A program made the position numbers and the translations under genes. From NCBI RefSeq assembly GCF_900475755.1, contig NZ_LS483411.1:620001-684000 (forward strand): DNA of 64,000 bases, given 5' to 3'. The notes beneath the pieces were generated by a model. That model worked only from the letters and a program-made list of their open reading frames with translations, ran no database searches and was not told the origin of the DNA. Shown here piece after piece: positions 48,041-57,262 of this stretch. This DNA is from Haemophilus influenzae. Lineage in GTDB: Bacteria; Pseudomonadota; Gammaproteobacteria; Enterobacterales; Pasteurellaceae. Position 1 is the stretch's first letter, and the number at the start of each line of letters is the position of its first letter.

Positions 48041-48781
48041 TTAAAGTTGAGATGCCACTTCGTCACTGATTTCACCGTTGTGATATACGTTTTGTACGTC
48101 ATCACAATCTTCCAACATATCAATTAAACGAAGTAATTTTGGTGCGGTTTCGATATCAAGATCAACGGTTGTTGATGGAATCATCGTTACTTCAGCTTCT
48201 TGAACTTTAAAGCCAGCTGCTTCAATGCCATCACGCACTGAACCCAAATCTTCCCAAGCAGTATAGATTTCAAATGAACCATCATCTTGTGGTTGAATAT
48301 CATCAGCACCCGCTTCGATAGCCGCTTCAGTTAAGGCATCTTCGTCCGCTTCTGCGATTAAGATTAAACCTTTTTTGCTGAATAAGTAGCCTACAGAGCC
48401 TTCAGTTCCTAAGTTACCACCACATTTGGTAAAACTTGGGCGAACCTGTGAAATGGTGCGGTTTGCATTATCACTTAAACATTCAACCATAACTGCTGTA
48501 CCGCCTGGGCCATAACCTTCATAGATTTTGGTTTCCATATTGGTGTCATCGCCACCACCTACGCCACGATCAATAGCTCGGTTGATAGTATCGCGCGTCA
48601 TATTGTTGCTAAGTGCTTTATCTACTGCTGTACGTAAACGCGGGTTAGCACTCACATCACCACCACCAATTTTAGCTGCGGTAACAAGTTCACGAATTAA
48701 TTTAGTAAAAATTTTACCGCGTTGTGCATCTTGTGCTGCTTTGCGGTGTTTAATATTAGCCCACTTACTATGGCCTGCCAT
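48041..48781 (-). CDS. yebC: YebC/PmpR family regulator
   Basis: A 246-residue cytoplasmic protein, the same length as E. coli YebC. Landmarks are the N-terminal [19 protein letters not shown], the [11 protein letters not shown] segment, [20 protein letters not shown] and an acidic C-terminal domain ending [20 protein letters not shown]. The family includes DNA-binding regulators and, more recently, factors that relieve ribosome stalling; which role applies here is not visible. An unusual CTAG-rich palindrome lies 55-76 bp upstream. Confidence 0.93.
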   Translation of the reverse strand: MAGHSKWANIKHRKAAQDAQRGKIFTKLIRELVTAAKIGGGDVSANPRLRTAVDKALSNNMTRDTINRAIDRGVGGGDDTNMETKIYEGYGPGGTAVMVECLSDNANRTISQVRPSFTKCGGNLGTEGSVGYLFSKKGLILIAEADEDALTEAAIEAGADDIQPQDDGSFEIYTAWEDLGSVRDGIEAAGFKVQEAEVTMIPSTTVDLDIETAPKLLRLIDMLEDCDDVQNVYHNGEISDEVASQL

Positions 48782-48835
48782 GTTGTTTTCCTTCTGTTTT
48801 GATCTTATTGATCTTGATTTAATTAAACGTTTTGA

Positions 48836-48861
48836 CCTAGGCTAGGTATAGCCTAGGCTAG
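48836..48861. promoter_or_regulatory. CTAG-rich palindrome upstream of yebC
   Basis: A perfect 9-bp inverted repeat, CCTAGGCTA (48836-48844) and TAGCCTAGG (48849-48857), with a 4-bp spacer. Four CTAG tetramers fall within 25 bp (48837, 48842, 48853, 48858). It lacks a T-tract on either strand, so it looks more like an operator than a terminator. Function is unknown. Confidence 0.5.
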
Positions 48862-48869
48862 TAAAAGTG

Positions 48870-48886
48870 TTACCCCGTTGGGGTAA
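48870..48886 (-). terminator. Hairpin downstream of nudB
   Basis: TTACCCC and GGGGTAA pair perfectly around a 3-nt loop, 55 bp past the nudB stop. Only an interrupted T-run follows on the minus strand, so termination efficiency is uncertain. Confidence 0.5.
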
Positions 48887-48940
48887 ATATAGCTTTTCCC
48901 AAAAGAGAACCGCTATTACCATAATTAGCTGTGAGTATAC

Positions 48941-49390
48941 TTACCTACGGGGATTAAAAAGATATTTTTTAATAGCTTCCGCATTATTCTGGGATTTCGT
49001 CATTTCTACTGCTTTTTTCGCCGATACCCAGCAAAAATCTAAATGCTCACTCAATACTGGAATAAATTCTTTTTCCACCTCACACAAAAACCAATGTTCT
49101 TTGCAGTGAGTGATATTCGGTGCGTATTTATATCGGAAATGTGGAAAAATTTCAAATTCTATGCTCTCTTTGCAATCGAAAAGTGCGGTGGAATTTTCCG
49201 AAATTTCTAACCGCACTTCTTCCCATAGCTCACGAATTGCTGTGTTTTTTGGTGTTTCACCACTTTCAATGGTACCAGTAACAGACTGCCAAAAATCAGG
49301 ATCATCTTGGCGTTGGAGCATTAAAACTCGGTTTGTATTTGTAGCGTAAATTACAACGAGAACAGATTGATTATTTTTGTATTGCATCAT
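48941..49390 (-). CDS. nudB: Dihydroneopterin triphosphate diphosphatase NudB
   Basis: Nudix hydrolase that removes pyrophosphate from dihydroneopterin triphosphate in folate synthesis. The 149-residue product has the Nudix box spread over SVTGTIESGETPKNTAIRELWEEVRLEI and the NudB-like VLMLQRQDDPDFWQSV. E. coli NudB is 150. Two adjacent ATGs (49390 and 49387) are possible; no ribosome site is clear because an inverted pair of USS-like sequences fills the space before it. It follows aspS by 48 bp and may be cotranscribed with it. FolB of the same pathway is encoded at 348-704. Confidence 0.9.
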   Translation of the reverse strand: MMQYKNNQSVLVVIYATNTNRVLMLQRQDDPDFWQSVTGTIESGETPKNTAIRELWEEVRLEISENSTALFDCKESIEFEIFPHFRYKYAPNITHCKEHWFLCEVEKEFIPVLSEHLDFCWVSAKKAVEMTKSQNNAEAIKKYLFNPRR

Positions 49391-49438
49391 TAAAAATGCG
49401 GTCAAATCTGACCGCACTTCATTCCTAATATTTCAAAC

Positions 49439-51205
49439 TTATTCTGCTTTAACGACAGAAATTGCCAACTCTTCCAATGCTTGCGGATTCGCAAAGCTAG
49501 GCGCTTCTGTCATCAAGCACGCTGCCGCAGTAGTTTTAGGGAAAGCAATCACATCGCGGATATTTTCAGTGCCAGTTAAAAGCATAGTTAAACGGTCTAA
49601 ACCAAATGCTAAACCTGCGTGTGGTGGTGTGCCAAATTTTAACGCATCTAATAAAAAACCGAATTTTTCACGTTGTTCTTGTTCGTTAATGCCAAGAATA
49701 CGGAATACAGTTTGTTGCATTTTCGGATCGAAAATACGTACTGAACCGCCACCTACTTCATAGCCATTGATTACCATATCGTAAGCATTTGCTACCGCAC
49801 TTGTTGGATCGGCTTCTAATTGCTCTGGGCTAAAATCTTTTGGCGACGTAAATGGATGGTGCATTGCGGCAAGATTGCCTTCATCATCACGTTCAAACAT
49901 TGGGAAATCAATCACCCAAAGTGGTTGCCATTCGTCTAAACGAGTTAAACCTAAATCGCGACCTAATTTCAAACGCAATGCACCCATTGCATCCGTCGTA
50001 GTTTGCCATTTGTCTGCGCCAAAGAATAAAATATCGCCAGTTTGAGCATTGACACGTTCTGCTAATGATTTCCATACCTCTTCATTTAAGAATTTCGCAA
50101 TCGGGCTTTGTACGCCTTCAAGGCCTGCATTGATATCATTTACTTTCGCCCAAGCCAAACCTTTTGCACCGTAAATACCAACAAATTGTGTATATTCATC
50201 AATTTGTTTACGCGTAATTTCATTGCCATTCGGTACACGGATTACAGCCACACGACCATTTGGATCATTCGCTGGGGCTTGGAATACTTTGAAATCTACA
50301 TCTTTGACAATATCTTCTACATCCACCATTTCTAATGGGTTACGCAAATCTGGCTTATCAGAACCAAAACGACGCATTGCTTCTTGCCAAGTCATCACTG
50401 GGAACTTACCTAAATCTACACCAATGGTATCAAGCCATAAGCCGTGTACCATACGTTCCATAATTTCACGTACTTCTGGCGCAGTTAAGAAAGAGGTTTC
50501 CACATCGATTTGAGTAAATTCAGGCTGACGATCTGCACGTAAATCTTCATCACGGAAACATTTTACGATTTGATAATAACGGTCAAAACCAGACATCATC
50601 AAAAGCTGTTTAAAAAGCTGTGGAGATTGTGGCAACGCATAAAATTTGCCTTTATGTACACGGCTTGGCACTAAATAGTCACGCGCACCTTCAGGCGTTG
50701 CTTTGGTAAGCATTGGGGTTTCAATATCAAGGAAACCATTGTCATCCATGAAACGACGTACAAAACTGGTAATTTTCGCACGGGTTTTCAAACGTTGAGC
50801 CATTTCAGGGCGACGTAAATCTAAATAACGGTATTTTAAACGTTGCTCTTCAGTATTGTTTTGGTTAAAGTCGAGAGGCAACACATCAGAAGCATTGTAA
50901 ACACGCAATTCTTTCACTAACACTTCCACTTCGCCCGTTGCCATATTTTTGTTGATTTGGTTTTCAGGACGTGCGATCACTTCACCCTTAATTTGGATAC
51001 AAAATTCGTTACGTAAACTCGCAGCCGCTGTCAATGCTTCTTGATATTTCGGATCAAAACAAACTTGCACAACGCCATCACGATCACGCATATCAATAAA
51101 AATCAAGCCACCTAAATCACGACGGCGATGAACCCAACCGCTTAATGTTACGTCTTGTCCGATATTGTTACGGTTTAATGCTCCGCAATAATGTGTACGC
51201 ATCAT
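49439..51205 (-). CDS. aspS: Aspartyl-tRNA synthetase AspS
   Basis: Class IIb aminoacyl-tRNA synthetase. The 588 residues (E. coli 590) begin [17 protein letters not shown], have an N-terminal OB-fold anticodon-binding domain ([22 protein letters not shown]), motif 2 ([20 protein letters not shown]) and motif 3 ([13 protein letters not shown]), with the large bacterial insertion between. Two adjacent ATGs begin the frame. Synteny with nudB, yebC and ruvC resembles enteric bacteria. Confidence 0.97.
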   Translation of the reverse strand: MMRTHYCGALNRNNIGQDVTLSGWVHRRRDLGGLIFIDMRDRDGVVQVCFDPKYQEALTAAASLRNEFCIQIKGEVIARPENQINKNMATGEVEVLVKELRVYNASDVLPLDFNQNNTEEQRLKYRYLDLRRPEMAQRLKTRAKITSFVRRFMDDNGFLDIETPMLTKATPEGARDYLVPSRVHKGKFYALPQSPQLFKQLLMMSGFDRYYQIVKCFRDEDLRADRQPEFTQIDVETSFLTAPEVREIMERMVHGLWLDTIGVDLGKFPVMTWQEAMRRFGSDKPDLRNPLEMVDVEDIVKDVDFKVFQAPANDPNGRVAVIRVPNGNEITRKQIDEYTQFVGIYGAKGLAWAKVNDINAGLEGVQSPIAKFLNEEVWKSLAERVNAQTGDILFFGADKWQTTTDAMGALRLKLGRDLGLTRLDEWQPLWVIDFPMFERDDEGNLAAMHHPFTSPKDFSPEQLEADPTSAVANAYDMVINGYEVGGGSVRIFDPKMQQTVFRILGINEQEQREKFGFLLDALKFGTPPHAGLAFGLDRLTMLLTGTENIRDVIAFPKTTAAACLMTEAPSFANPQALEELAISVVKAE

Positions 51206-51423
51206 TTCAAAATCCTTTGTACTCTTTTAATTATGCTCAAAAATCTGCCACAATTATAGCGGAAAACCAAGAGAGATAAAAAGGTTATTTATGCTGACAA
51301 ATCAATCAAAAAAGCAAAGAAAAGTAATAAATGTTCAAAATAAAGGCTTTTTTGTGCCATATCATCAGATTTTTTGTTATATTATGTGGCTTGTTGAGAT
51401 TAAATTACGTTAAGGATAACCAC

Positions 51424-51942
51424 ATGTTATTTATCAATATTACTTTTGCCTGTATTTTAGCGATCCGTTTTTACAGTCTGTCTATTTCAATTCGTCATGA
51501 AAAAGCACTCATTGCAAAGGGTGCAATACAGTATGGTAAACGCAATTCCACACTGTTGTCCATTGCCCATGTTGTATTTTATTTTGCGGCGATCATTGAG
51601 GCTAATAACCAAAACCTGTCATTTAATAGCACTTCACAAATAGGGTTAGCGATTTTAATTTTTGCTATTGCAATGCTATTTTATGTGATTTATGAGCTAA
51701 AAGAGATTTGGACAGTAAAACTTTACATTTTACCGGAACATCACATTAACCGCTCTTTCTTGTTTAAATATGTACGTCACCCGAATTATTTCTTAAACAT
51801 TATTCCCGAGTTAATTGGTTTATCGCTTTTCTGCCAAGCAAAATATACCGCATTGATTGGATTACCCATTTATTTGCTTATCCTAGGCGTGCGTATTAAA
51901 CAAGAAGAAAGTGCCATGGCGCATTTATTTCCTAAATCATAA
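51424..51942 (+). CDS. Isoprenylcysteine carboxyl methyltransferase-like membrane protein
   Basis: A 172-residue membrane protein with about four or five helices. The segment KYVRHPNYFLNIIPEL resembles the RHPxY core of the ICMT/phospholipid methyltransferase group, which binds SAM. Its substrate in bacteria is unknown. AAGGATAAC precedes the ATG at 51424; the open frame upstream (from 51331) is not family-like. It lies 53 bp before cmoA. Confidence 0.75.
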   Translation: MLFINITFACILAIRFYSLSISIRHEKALIAKGAIQYGKRNSTLLSIAHVVFYFAAIIEANNQNLSFNSTSQIGLAILIFAIAMLFYVIYELKEIWTVKLYILPEHHINRSFLFKYVRHPNYFLNIIPELIGLSLFCQAKYTALIGLPIYLLILGVRIKQEESAMAHLFPKS

Positions 51943-51989
51943 TTTATTAAATTTCTTCTAAAATAATGCCCCTTTCTCTCTGCCTTTAA

Positions 51990-52721
<732 letters not shown>

Positions 52722-52769
52722 AACAACAGCGATTTAATCTTCTTACTTGCATACAGCAATTGAAATGAT

Positions 52770-52801
52770 TAGTATATACTTATTAAATACATAGTATATA
52801 C
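52770..52801 (+). promoter_or_regulatory. Paired palindromic operator of vapBC
   Basis: Two identical 10-mers TAGTATATAC (52770-52779 and 52792-52801) lie 22 bp apart, two helical turns. Each contains the perfect palindrome GTATATAC. They sit directly before the AGGAGG ribosome site of vapB, the expected place for autorepression by a VapBC complex. Confidence 0.7.
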
Positions 52802-52813
52802 AGGAGGGTAAAT

Positions 52814-53050
52814 ATGCTTGCTAAAGTGTTTCAAAGTGGTAACAGCCAAGCTGTTCGGATCCCGATGGACTTTCGTTTTGATGTCGATACCGTAGAAATT
52901 TTCCGAAAGGAAAATGGGGATGTGGTATTACGCCCAGTTTCTAAAAAAACAGATGATTTTCTTGCGTTATTTGAAGGATTTGATGAGACCTTTATTCAAG
53001 CACTTGAAGCGCGTGATGATTTACCGCCTCAGGAGCGAGAAAATTTATGA
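52814..53050 (+). CDS. vapB: Antitoxin VapB (AbrB/SpoVT-type)
   Basis: A 78-residue antitoxin with an N-terminal swapped-hairpin DNA-binding domain (AKVFQSGNSQAVRIPMDFRFD, VVLRPVSKK) and an acidic C-terminal tail that should wrap the toxin. A strong AGGAGG lies before the ATG. The last 4 bp overlap the vapC start (ATGA). I recall the Rd homologue as VapB-1 (HI0321). Confidence 0.93.
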   Translation: MLAKVFQSGNSQAVRIPMDFRFDVDTVEIFRKENGDVVLRPVSKKTDDFLALFEGFDETFIQALEARDDLPPQERENL

Positions 53051-53451
53051 TTTATATGTTAGACACCAATATCATTATTTATTTAATGAAAAATCGCCCC
53101 AAAATTGTTGCCGAACGAGTATCACAATTATTGCCTAATGATCGCTTAGTTATCAGCTTTATTACTTATGCTGAACTTATTAAAGGCGCCTTTAGTAGTC
53201 AAAATTATGAGCAATCAATACGAGCAATAGAATTACTTACTGAACGAGTAAATGTACTATATCCCAATGAACAAATCTGTTTACATTATGGCAAATGGGC
53301 AAATACACTCAAAAAACAAGGGAGACCTATCGGAAATAATGATCTATGGATTGCTTGTCACGCATTGAGTTTAAATGCTGTTCTTATTACACATAATGTA
53401 AAAGAATTTCAGCGTATTACAGATCTTCAGTGGCAAGATTGGACAAAATAG
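53047..53451 (+). CDS. vapC: PIN-domain ribonuclease toxin VapC
   Basis: A 134-residue PIN-domain ribonuclease that stops translation when free of VapB. Acidic active-site residues are visible: Asp6 in YMLDTNIIIYLM, Glu in ITYAELIKGA and Asp in NNDLWIACHAL. Many VapC proteins cut initiator tRNA-fMet, but the target cannot be read here. It overlaps vapB by 4 bp, ensuring coupled synthesis. All catalytic residues look intact, so the toxin is probably active. Confidence 0.94.
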   Translation: MIYMLDTNIIIYLMKNRPKIVAERVSQLLPNDRLVISFITYAELIKGAFSSQNYEQSIRAIELLTERVNVLYPNEQICLHYGKWANTLKKQGRPIGNNDLWIACHALSLNAVLITHNVKEFQRITDLQWQDWTK

Positions 53452-53517
53452 ATAATTCTGATTTTTTATTTTACTTATGACATAATCTGTTTAACTCAAC
53501 TAAAAAAGGACAAACCG

Positions 53518-53925
53518 ATGCAAATTTTACACACTATGTTACGCGTGGGTGATTTAGATCGTTCAATCAAATTTTATCAAGATGTTTTAGGTATGCGTTT
53601 ATTACGCACCAGTGAAAACCCTGAATACAAATATACACTGGCTTTTTTAGGTTACGAAGATGGCGAAAGTGCGGCAGAAATTGAATTAACATACAACTGG
53701 GGTGTAGATAAATATGAACACGGCACAGCATATGGACATATCGCTATCGGCGTAGATGATATTTATGCGACTTGTGAAGCTGTTCGTGCAAGCGGTGGTA
53801 ACGTTACTCGCGAAGCTGGGCCAGTTAAAGGTGGCTCAACCGTCATTGCTTTTGTTGAAGATCCAGATGGTTATAAAATTGAATTTATCGAAAACAAAAG
53901 TACTAAATCTGGTTTAGGCAACTAA
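53518..53925 (+). CDS. gloA: Lactoylglutathione lyase (glyoxalase I) GloA
   Basis: Isomerises the methylglyoxal-glutathione hemithioacetal to S-lactoylglutathione. The 135 residues match the E. coli enzyme in length, and all four nickel ligands are at the same positions: His5, Glu56, His74 and Glu122. GGACAAACCG lies before the ATG. A USS overlaps the stop codon and a terminator follows. Confidence 0.96.
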   Translation: MQILHTMLRVGDLDRSIKFYQDVLGMRLLRTSENPEYKYTLAFLGYEDGESAAEIELTYNWGVDKYEHGTAYGHIAIGVDDIYATCEAVRASGGNVTREAGPVKGGSTVIAFVEDPDGYKIEFIENKSTKSGLGN

Positions 53926-53952
53926 AGTGCGGTCAATTTTTATTGTATTTTT

Positions 53953-53985
53953 AATAACGTAGGGATTCCTACGTTATTTTATTTT
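53953..53985 (+). terminator. Terminator after gloA
   Basis: A perfect 11-bp stem (AATAACGTAGG 53953-53963 / CCTACGTTATT 53968-53978) with loop GATT and a T-rich tail. It lies between gloA and rnt. Confidence 0.9.
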
Positions 53986-53998
53986 TAAGAGATAGATT

Positions 53999-54688
53999 AT
54001 GTCCGATTCTCAAGAAATCCCTTATCACAACCAATTAAAAAATCGCTTTCGTGGCTATTTCCCCGTCATTATTGATGTTGAAACTGCAGGTTTTGATGCA
54101 AAAAAAGATGCGTTACTCGAACTAGCCGCCATCACATTAAAAATGGATGAAAACGGTTATTTGCATCCTGATCAGAAATGCCATTTTCATATCGAGCCTT
54201 TTGAAGGAGCAAATATTAATCCTGAGTCCTTGAAATTTAATGGCATTGATATTCACAATCCATTACGTGGTGCAGTATCTGAACTTGATGCAATCACGGG
54301 GTTATTTCAAATGGTGCGTCGAGGACAAAAAGATACGGATTGCCAACGTTCTATCATTGTGGCGCACAATGCTGCTTTTGACCAAAGTTTTGTGATGGCT
54401 GCTGCTGAACGTACCGGCGTAAAGCGTAATCCCTTCCACCCTTTTGGCATGTTTGACACGGCAAGTTTAGCAGGCTTAATGTTTGGTCAAACTGTTCTTG
54501 TTAAAGCCTGTCTTGCTGCTAAAATCCCCTTTGATGGGAAACAAGCCCATTCAGCGCTATATGATACCGAACGCACGGCGGAATTATTCTGTTATATGGT
54601 CAATCATTTAAAAGATTTAGGTGGCTTTCCCCATATTTCTCAAATAGATGAAACAGAAAACACAGCAGAAAATCAGACCGCACTTTAA
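53999..54688 (+). CDS. rnt: Ribonuclease T
   Basis: DEDD-family 3'-5' exoribonuclease that removes terminal residues from tRNAs and other stable RNAs. The 229 residues (E. coli 215) contain Exo [12 protein letters not shown] (Asp and Glu), Exo II in [14 protein letters not shown] and Exo III in [14 protein letters not shown]. The C-terminal extension is acidic. The final residues TAL and the stop lie within a USS. The his-type leader starts 74 bp downstream. Confidence 0.95.
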   Translation: MSDSQEIPYHNQLKNRFRGYFPVIIDVETAGFDAKKDALLELAAITLKMDENGYLHPDQKCHFHIEPFEGANINPESLKFNGIDIHNPLRGAVSELDAITGLFQMVRRGQKDTDCQRSIIVAHNAAFDQSFVMAAAERTGVKRNPFHPFGMFDTASLAGLMFGQTVLVKACLAAKIPFDGKQAHSALYDTERTAELFCYMVNHLKDLGGFPHISQIDETENTAENQTAL

Positions 54689-54705
54689 AAAAACTAAAAA
54701 AGTGG

Positions 54706-54734
54706 TTGCAATCGTTTGATTTTTCCAGTAGTTT
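54706..54734 (+). promoter_or_regulatory. Probable promoter of the histidine-attenuated transporter
   Basis: -35 TTGCAA (54706-54711) and -10 TAGTTT (54729-54734) with a 17-bp spacer, 28 bp before the leader peptide start. The boxes are imperfect, so this is a best guess. Confidence 0.45.
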
Positions 54735-54762
54735 AAAAGCAATTCTTATTTGGAGATAAAAA

Positions 54763-54807
54763 ATGAACATTATCCGTCGTCACCATCATCACCATTCAAC
54801 TGAATAA
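54763..54807 (+). CDS. His-type attenuator leader peptide
   Basis: A 14-codon reading frame encodes MNIIRRHHHHHSTE, with five consecutive His codons, and is preceded by a good TGGAGA ribosome site. The design matches the hisL leader peptide of enteric his operons, where ribosome stalling at His codons signals shortage of charged tRNA-His. It is not followed by hisG but by a transporter gene. Confidence 0.93.
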   Translation: MNIIRRHHHHHSTE

Positions 54808-54826
54808 TCTTTCAGGTTTTTGGTGT

Positions 54827-54903
54827 GCTTGGAAGATTTCTTCCGAGCTGACTGGATAATAAAAATCTTACCCCTCGGAAGGCTACTTTCGAGGGGTTTT
54901 GTT
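54827..54903 (+). promoter_or_regulatory. Transcription attenuator with alternative hairpins
   Basis: Three mutually exclusive pairings can be read. Pause hairpin: GCTTGGAAG (54827-54835) with CTTCCGAGC (54840-54848), one G-T pair. Antiterminator: CTTCCGAG (54840-54847) with CTCGGAAG (54874-54881), perfect. Terminator: CCCCTCG (54871-54877) with CGAGGGG (54890-54896), followed by TTTTGTTTT. A ribosome stalled on the His codons would block the pause hairpin, favour the antiterminator and let transcription enter the transporter gene. Confidence 0.92.
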
Positions 54904-55001
54904 TTATTTATGATATAGGAGGCATTAATTTAGCGTTATTATTTATTCAATAAAAATTTTAAAGTAAAGTATTTATCATTTAATTTACAAGGAAAAACAC
55001 A

Positions 55002-56354
55002 ATGTTATCAAACCCCGTTGTTATCTCGATCATCGTTTTGCTGGCACTTAGTTTGCTACGCATCAACGTTATTATCGCACTGGTGATTGCTGCACTTACC
55101 GCAGGATTTATCGGTGATTTAGGTTTAACTAAAACCATCGAAACCTTTACAGGTGGCTTAGGTGGCGGTGCTGAAGTCGCGATGAACTATGCAATGCTTG
55201 GTGCGTTCGCTATTGCTATTTCTAAATCAGGTATTACCGATTTAATCGCTTATAAAATCATCACAAAAATGAATAAAACACCAACTGCTGGCAATTTAAC
55301 TTGGTTCAAATATTTCATTTTTGCGGTGTTGGCATTGTTTGCCATATCTTCTCAAAACTTACTTCCAGTGCATATTGCCTTTATTCCAATCGTTGTACCA
55401 CCGCTGCTTTCAATCTTTAACCGTTTAAAAATTGATCGCCGTGCAGTAGCTTGCGTACTTACATTTGGTTTAACTGCTACCTATATGTTATTACCAGTGG
55501 GCTTTGGAAAAATCTTTATCGAAAGTATTTTAGTTAAAAACATTAATCAAGTAGGTGCGACCTTAGGTTTACAAACAAATGTAGCACAAGTTTCTTTAGC
55601 AATGTTGTTACCTGTTATTGGAATGATTTTAGGCTTACTCACAGCCGTATTTATTACCTACCGTAAACCACGTGAATACAATATCAATGTTGAAGAACCA
55701 ACAACTAAAGATATTGAAGCCCACATTGCTAATATTAAACCAAAACAAATTGTTGCAAGTTTAATCGCAATTGTCGCAACCTTCGCAACACAATTAGTCA
55801 CAAGTTCAACTATCATTGGCGGTTTAATTGGCTTAATTATTTTCGTACTATGTGGCATTTTCAAACTAAAAGAGAGCAACGATATTTTTCAACAAGGCTT
55901 ACGCTTAATGGCAATGATTGGCTTTGTAATGATTGCTGCTTCAGGTTTTGCAAATGTGATTAATGCCACCACTGGCGTAACAGATTTAGTACAAAGCCTA
56001 AGTTCTGGTGTTGTGCAAAATAAAGGTGTTGCCGCATTATTAATGCTTGTCGTTGGTTTATTAATTACAATGGGTATTGGCTCATCATTCTCTACAGTAC
56101 CGATTATTACATCAATTTACGTACCTCTCTGTTTATCTTTTGGTTTTTCTCCATTAGCGACAATTTCTATTGTGGGCGTAGCCGCGGCTTTAGGAGATGC
56201 AGGTTCGCCCGCATCAGACTCAACATTAGGCCCAACATCTGGCTTGAATATGGATGGCAAACACGATCACATTTGGGATTCTGTTGTACCTACCTTTATT
56301 CACTATAATATTCCATTATTGGTATTCGGCTGGATTGCAGCAATGTATCTTTAA
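55002..56354 (+). CDS. Na+/H+ antiporter-family transporter, probable histidine transporter (YuiF-like)
   Basis: A 450-residue membrane protein with about 11-12 helices, of the NhaC/ArsB-like ion transporter group (repeated long hydrophobic segments, GSSFSTVPIITSIYVPLC and GDAGSPASDSTLGPTSGLNMDGKHDHIWDS near the C-terminus). The His attenuator upstream means expression rises when charged tRNA-His is scarce, so histidine import is the simplest role. I recall comparative-genomics work proposing YuiF-type proteins as histidine transporters; that is not verified here. AAGGAAAAACACA precedes the ATG. It ends in a terminator that merges with the priC ribosome site. Confidence 0.85.
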   Translation: MLSNPVVISIIVLLALSLLRINVIIALVIAALTAGFIGDLGLTKTIETFTGGLGGGAEVAMNYAMLGAFAIAISKSGITDLIAYKIITKMNKTPTAGNLTWFKYFIFAVLALFAISSQNLLPVHIAFIPIVVPPLLSIFNRLKIDRRAVACVLTFGLTATYMLLPVGFGKIFIESILVKNINQVGATLGLQTNVAQVSLAMLLPVIGMILGLLTAVFITYRKPREYNINVEEPTTKDIEAHIANIKPKQIVASLIAIVATFATQLVTSSTIIGGLIGLIIFVLCGIFKLKESNDIFQQGLRLMAMIGFVMIAASGFANVINATTGVTDLVQSLSSGVVQNKGVAALLMLVVGLLITMGIGSSFSTVPIITSIYVPLCLSFGFSPLATISIVGVAAALGDAGSPASDSTLGPTSGLNMDGKHDHIWDSVVPTFIHYNIPLLVFGWIAAMYL

Positions 56355-56361
56355 CGATTAT

Positions 56362-56386
56362 AATCCCCCACTTGGGGGATTTTTTT
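56362..56386 (+). terminator. Terminator of the transporter gene, containing the priC ribosome site
   Basis: AATCCCCC (56362-56369) pairs with GGGGGATT (56374-56381) around a 4-nt loop, followed by T residues to 56386. The priC ATG begins at the next base, so the GGGGGA ribosome site of priC lies in the 3' arm. Confidence 0.88.
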
Positions 56387-56971
56387 ATGACTGTTAAACA
56401 ACTTATCCAACGCTTAGATCAAAAAGTTCAACAACTTTATCAGAGCAACTTGCTGCAAGAAGAAAAAATCTTCGCCAAATTTGACCGCACTTTATTTAGT
56501 GAAAACGGACAAACTGTTGCCTTTTATCTAAAGGAAATTAATCAAACCCTTGATAAAATAAAATCCCTACAATCAGAAAATCCTGATCATTACATCTTCA
56601 TTACCAAACGCTTACTTGCCCAATGTACTGCGCTATCAGAAGCACTCACGCATAAAAATAAGCCTTTTATCATTAATACGAACCTCACTCCGCAGCCGCA
56701 AAAAAAATCTCAACATAACATTCATAAATTACCGCCAAGAGAACGCCTAGAAAAATATTACGAGGCACGAGAGCAGTTGAATAATCTTTATCGACAACAT
56801 AAAGATTTAGCACAAGCTGAAAAAAATAATGATGAAAAAATACGTTATGCTCAACTTGCAGAAGTTTATAAAAAACGCCAGCAAAAATGCCAAGAGGCAA
56901 TCGATCTTTTAGAAGAATATTTGGTGTTTAAAGAAGAATTAGAAAACCGTGAAAATACGGAAAATAGATGA
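56387..56971 (+). CDS. priC: Primosomal replication protein PriC (N'')
   Basis: Single-strand DNA-binding protein that helps reload the DnaB helicase at stalled forks. The 194-residue, highly charged, mostly helical protein starts MTVKQLIQRLDQKVQQLYQS; the YYEAREQLNNLYRQ and RQQKCQEAIDLLEEYL segments match the PriC pattern. E. coli PriC is 175 residues. Identification is by overall pattern and is moderate. The ATG at 56387 directly follows a terminator T-run. Confidence 0.8.
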   Translation: MTVKQLIQRLDQKVQQLYQSNLLQEEKIFAKFDRTLFSENGQTVAFYLKEINQTLDKIKSLQSENPDHYIFITKRLLAQCTALSEALTHKNKPFIINTNLTPQPQKKSQHNIHKLPPRERLEKYYEAREQLNNLYRQHKDLAQAEKNNDEKIRYAQLAEVYKKRQQKCQEAIDLLEEYLVFKEELENRENTENR

Positions 56972-57021
56972 TGAGAAATAAAAAACTAATTCTTCCGAAT
57001 TAGTTAGCTCGTAAAAATTGA

Positions 57022-57111
57022 TGGCGGAGGAATAGGGATTCGAACCCTAGGAGGGCGTAAACCCTCGCCGGTTTTCAAGACCGGTGCCTTCAACCACTCG
57101 ACCATTCCTCC
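57022..57111 (-). tRNA. tRNA-Ser (anticodon TGA)
   Basis: A 90-nt class II tRNA with encoded CCA. On the minus strand it starts GGAGGAATGGTCGAGTGG. The anticodon stem CCGGT/ACCGG encloses CTTGAAA, giving anticodon TGA, and a long variable arm (GCGAGGGTTTACGCCCTC) follows. It lies near the apparent synteny break with strain Rd. Confidence 0.96.
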
Positions 57112-57129
57112 GTGATTTAATGCGCGTGA

Positions 57130-57158
57130 ATAATACGTTCTCTAATAAAAACCGTCAA
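57130..57158 (-). promoter_or_regulatory. Sigma-70 promoter of tRNA-Ser
   Basis: On the minus strand, -35 TTGACG (57153-57158) and -10 TATTAT (57130-57135) are 17 bp apart, and the -10 ends 18 bp before the mature tRNA. Confidence 0.72.
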
Positions 57159-57216
57159 GTAGAAATAATCATATTTATTCTAAATGATTATTTTTACTAC
57201 AGCTTATAAAATAAAA

Positions 57217-57248
57217 AGAATTGACGTAATTTTGGTTACGCCAATTCT
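57217..57248 (-). terminator. Terminator of rne
   Basis: A 13-bp stem with one mismatch (57217-57229 / 57236-57248) and a 6-nt loop, followed on the minus strand by TTTTTATTTTAT. It lies 15 bp past the rne stop. A second AT-rich dyad (57163-57193) lies beyond it. Confidence 0.8.
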
Positions 57249-57262
57249 ATTTTTATTTTTGA

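Noticed and set aside
49395-49418. Inverted USS-like pair between aspS and nudB as a terminator
   Set aside because: The stem TGCGGTCA/TGACCGCA is real, but one USS copy is imperfect and only a short T stretch follows on the minus strand, so it may not stop transcription into nudB.
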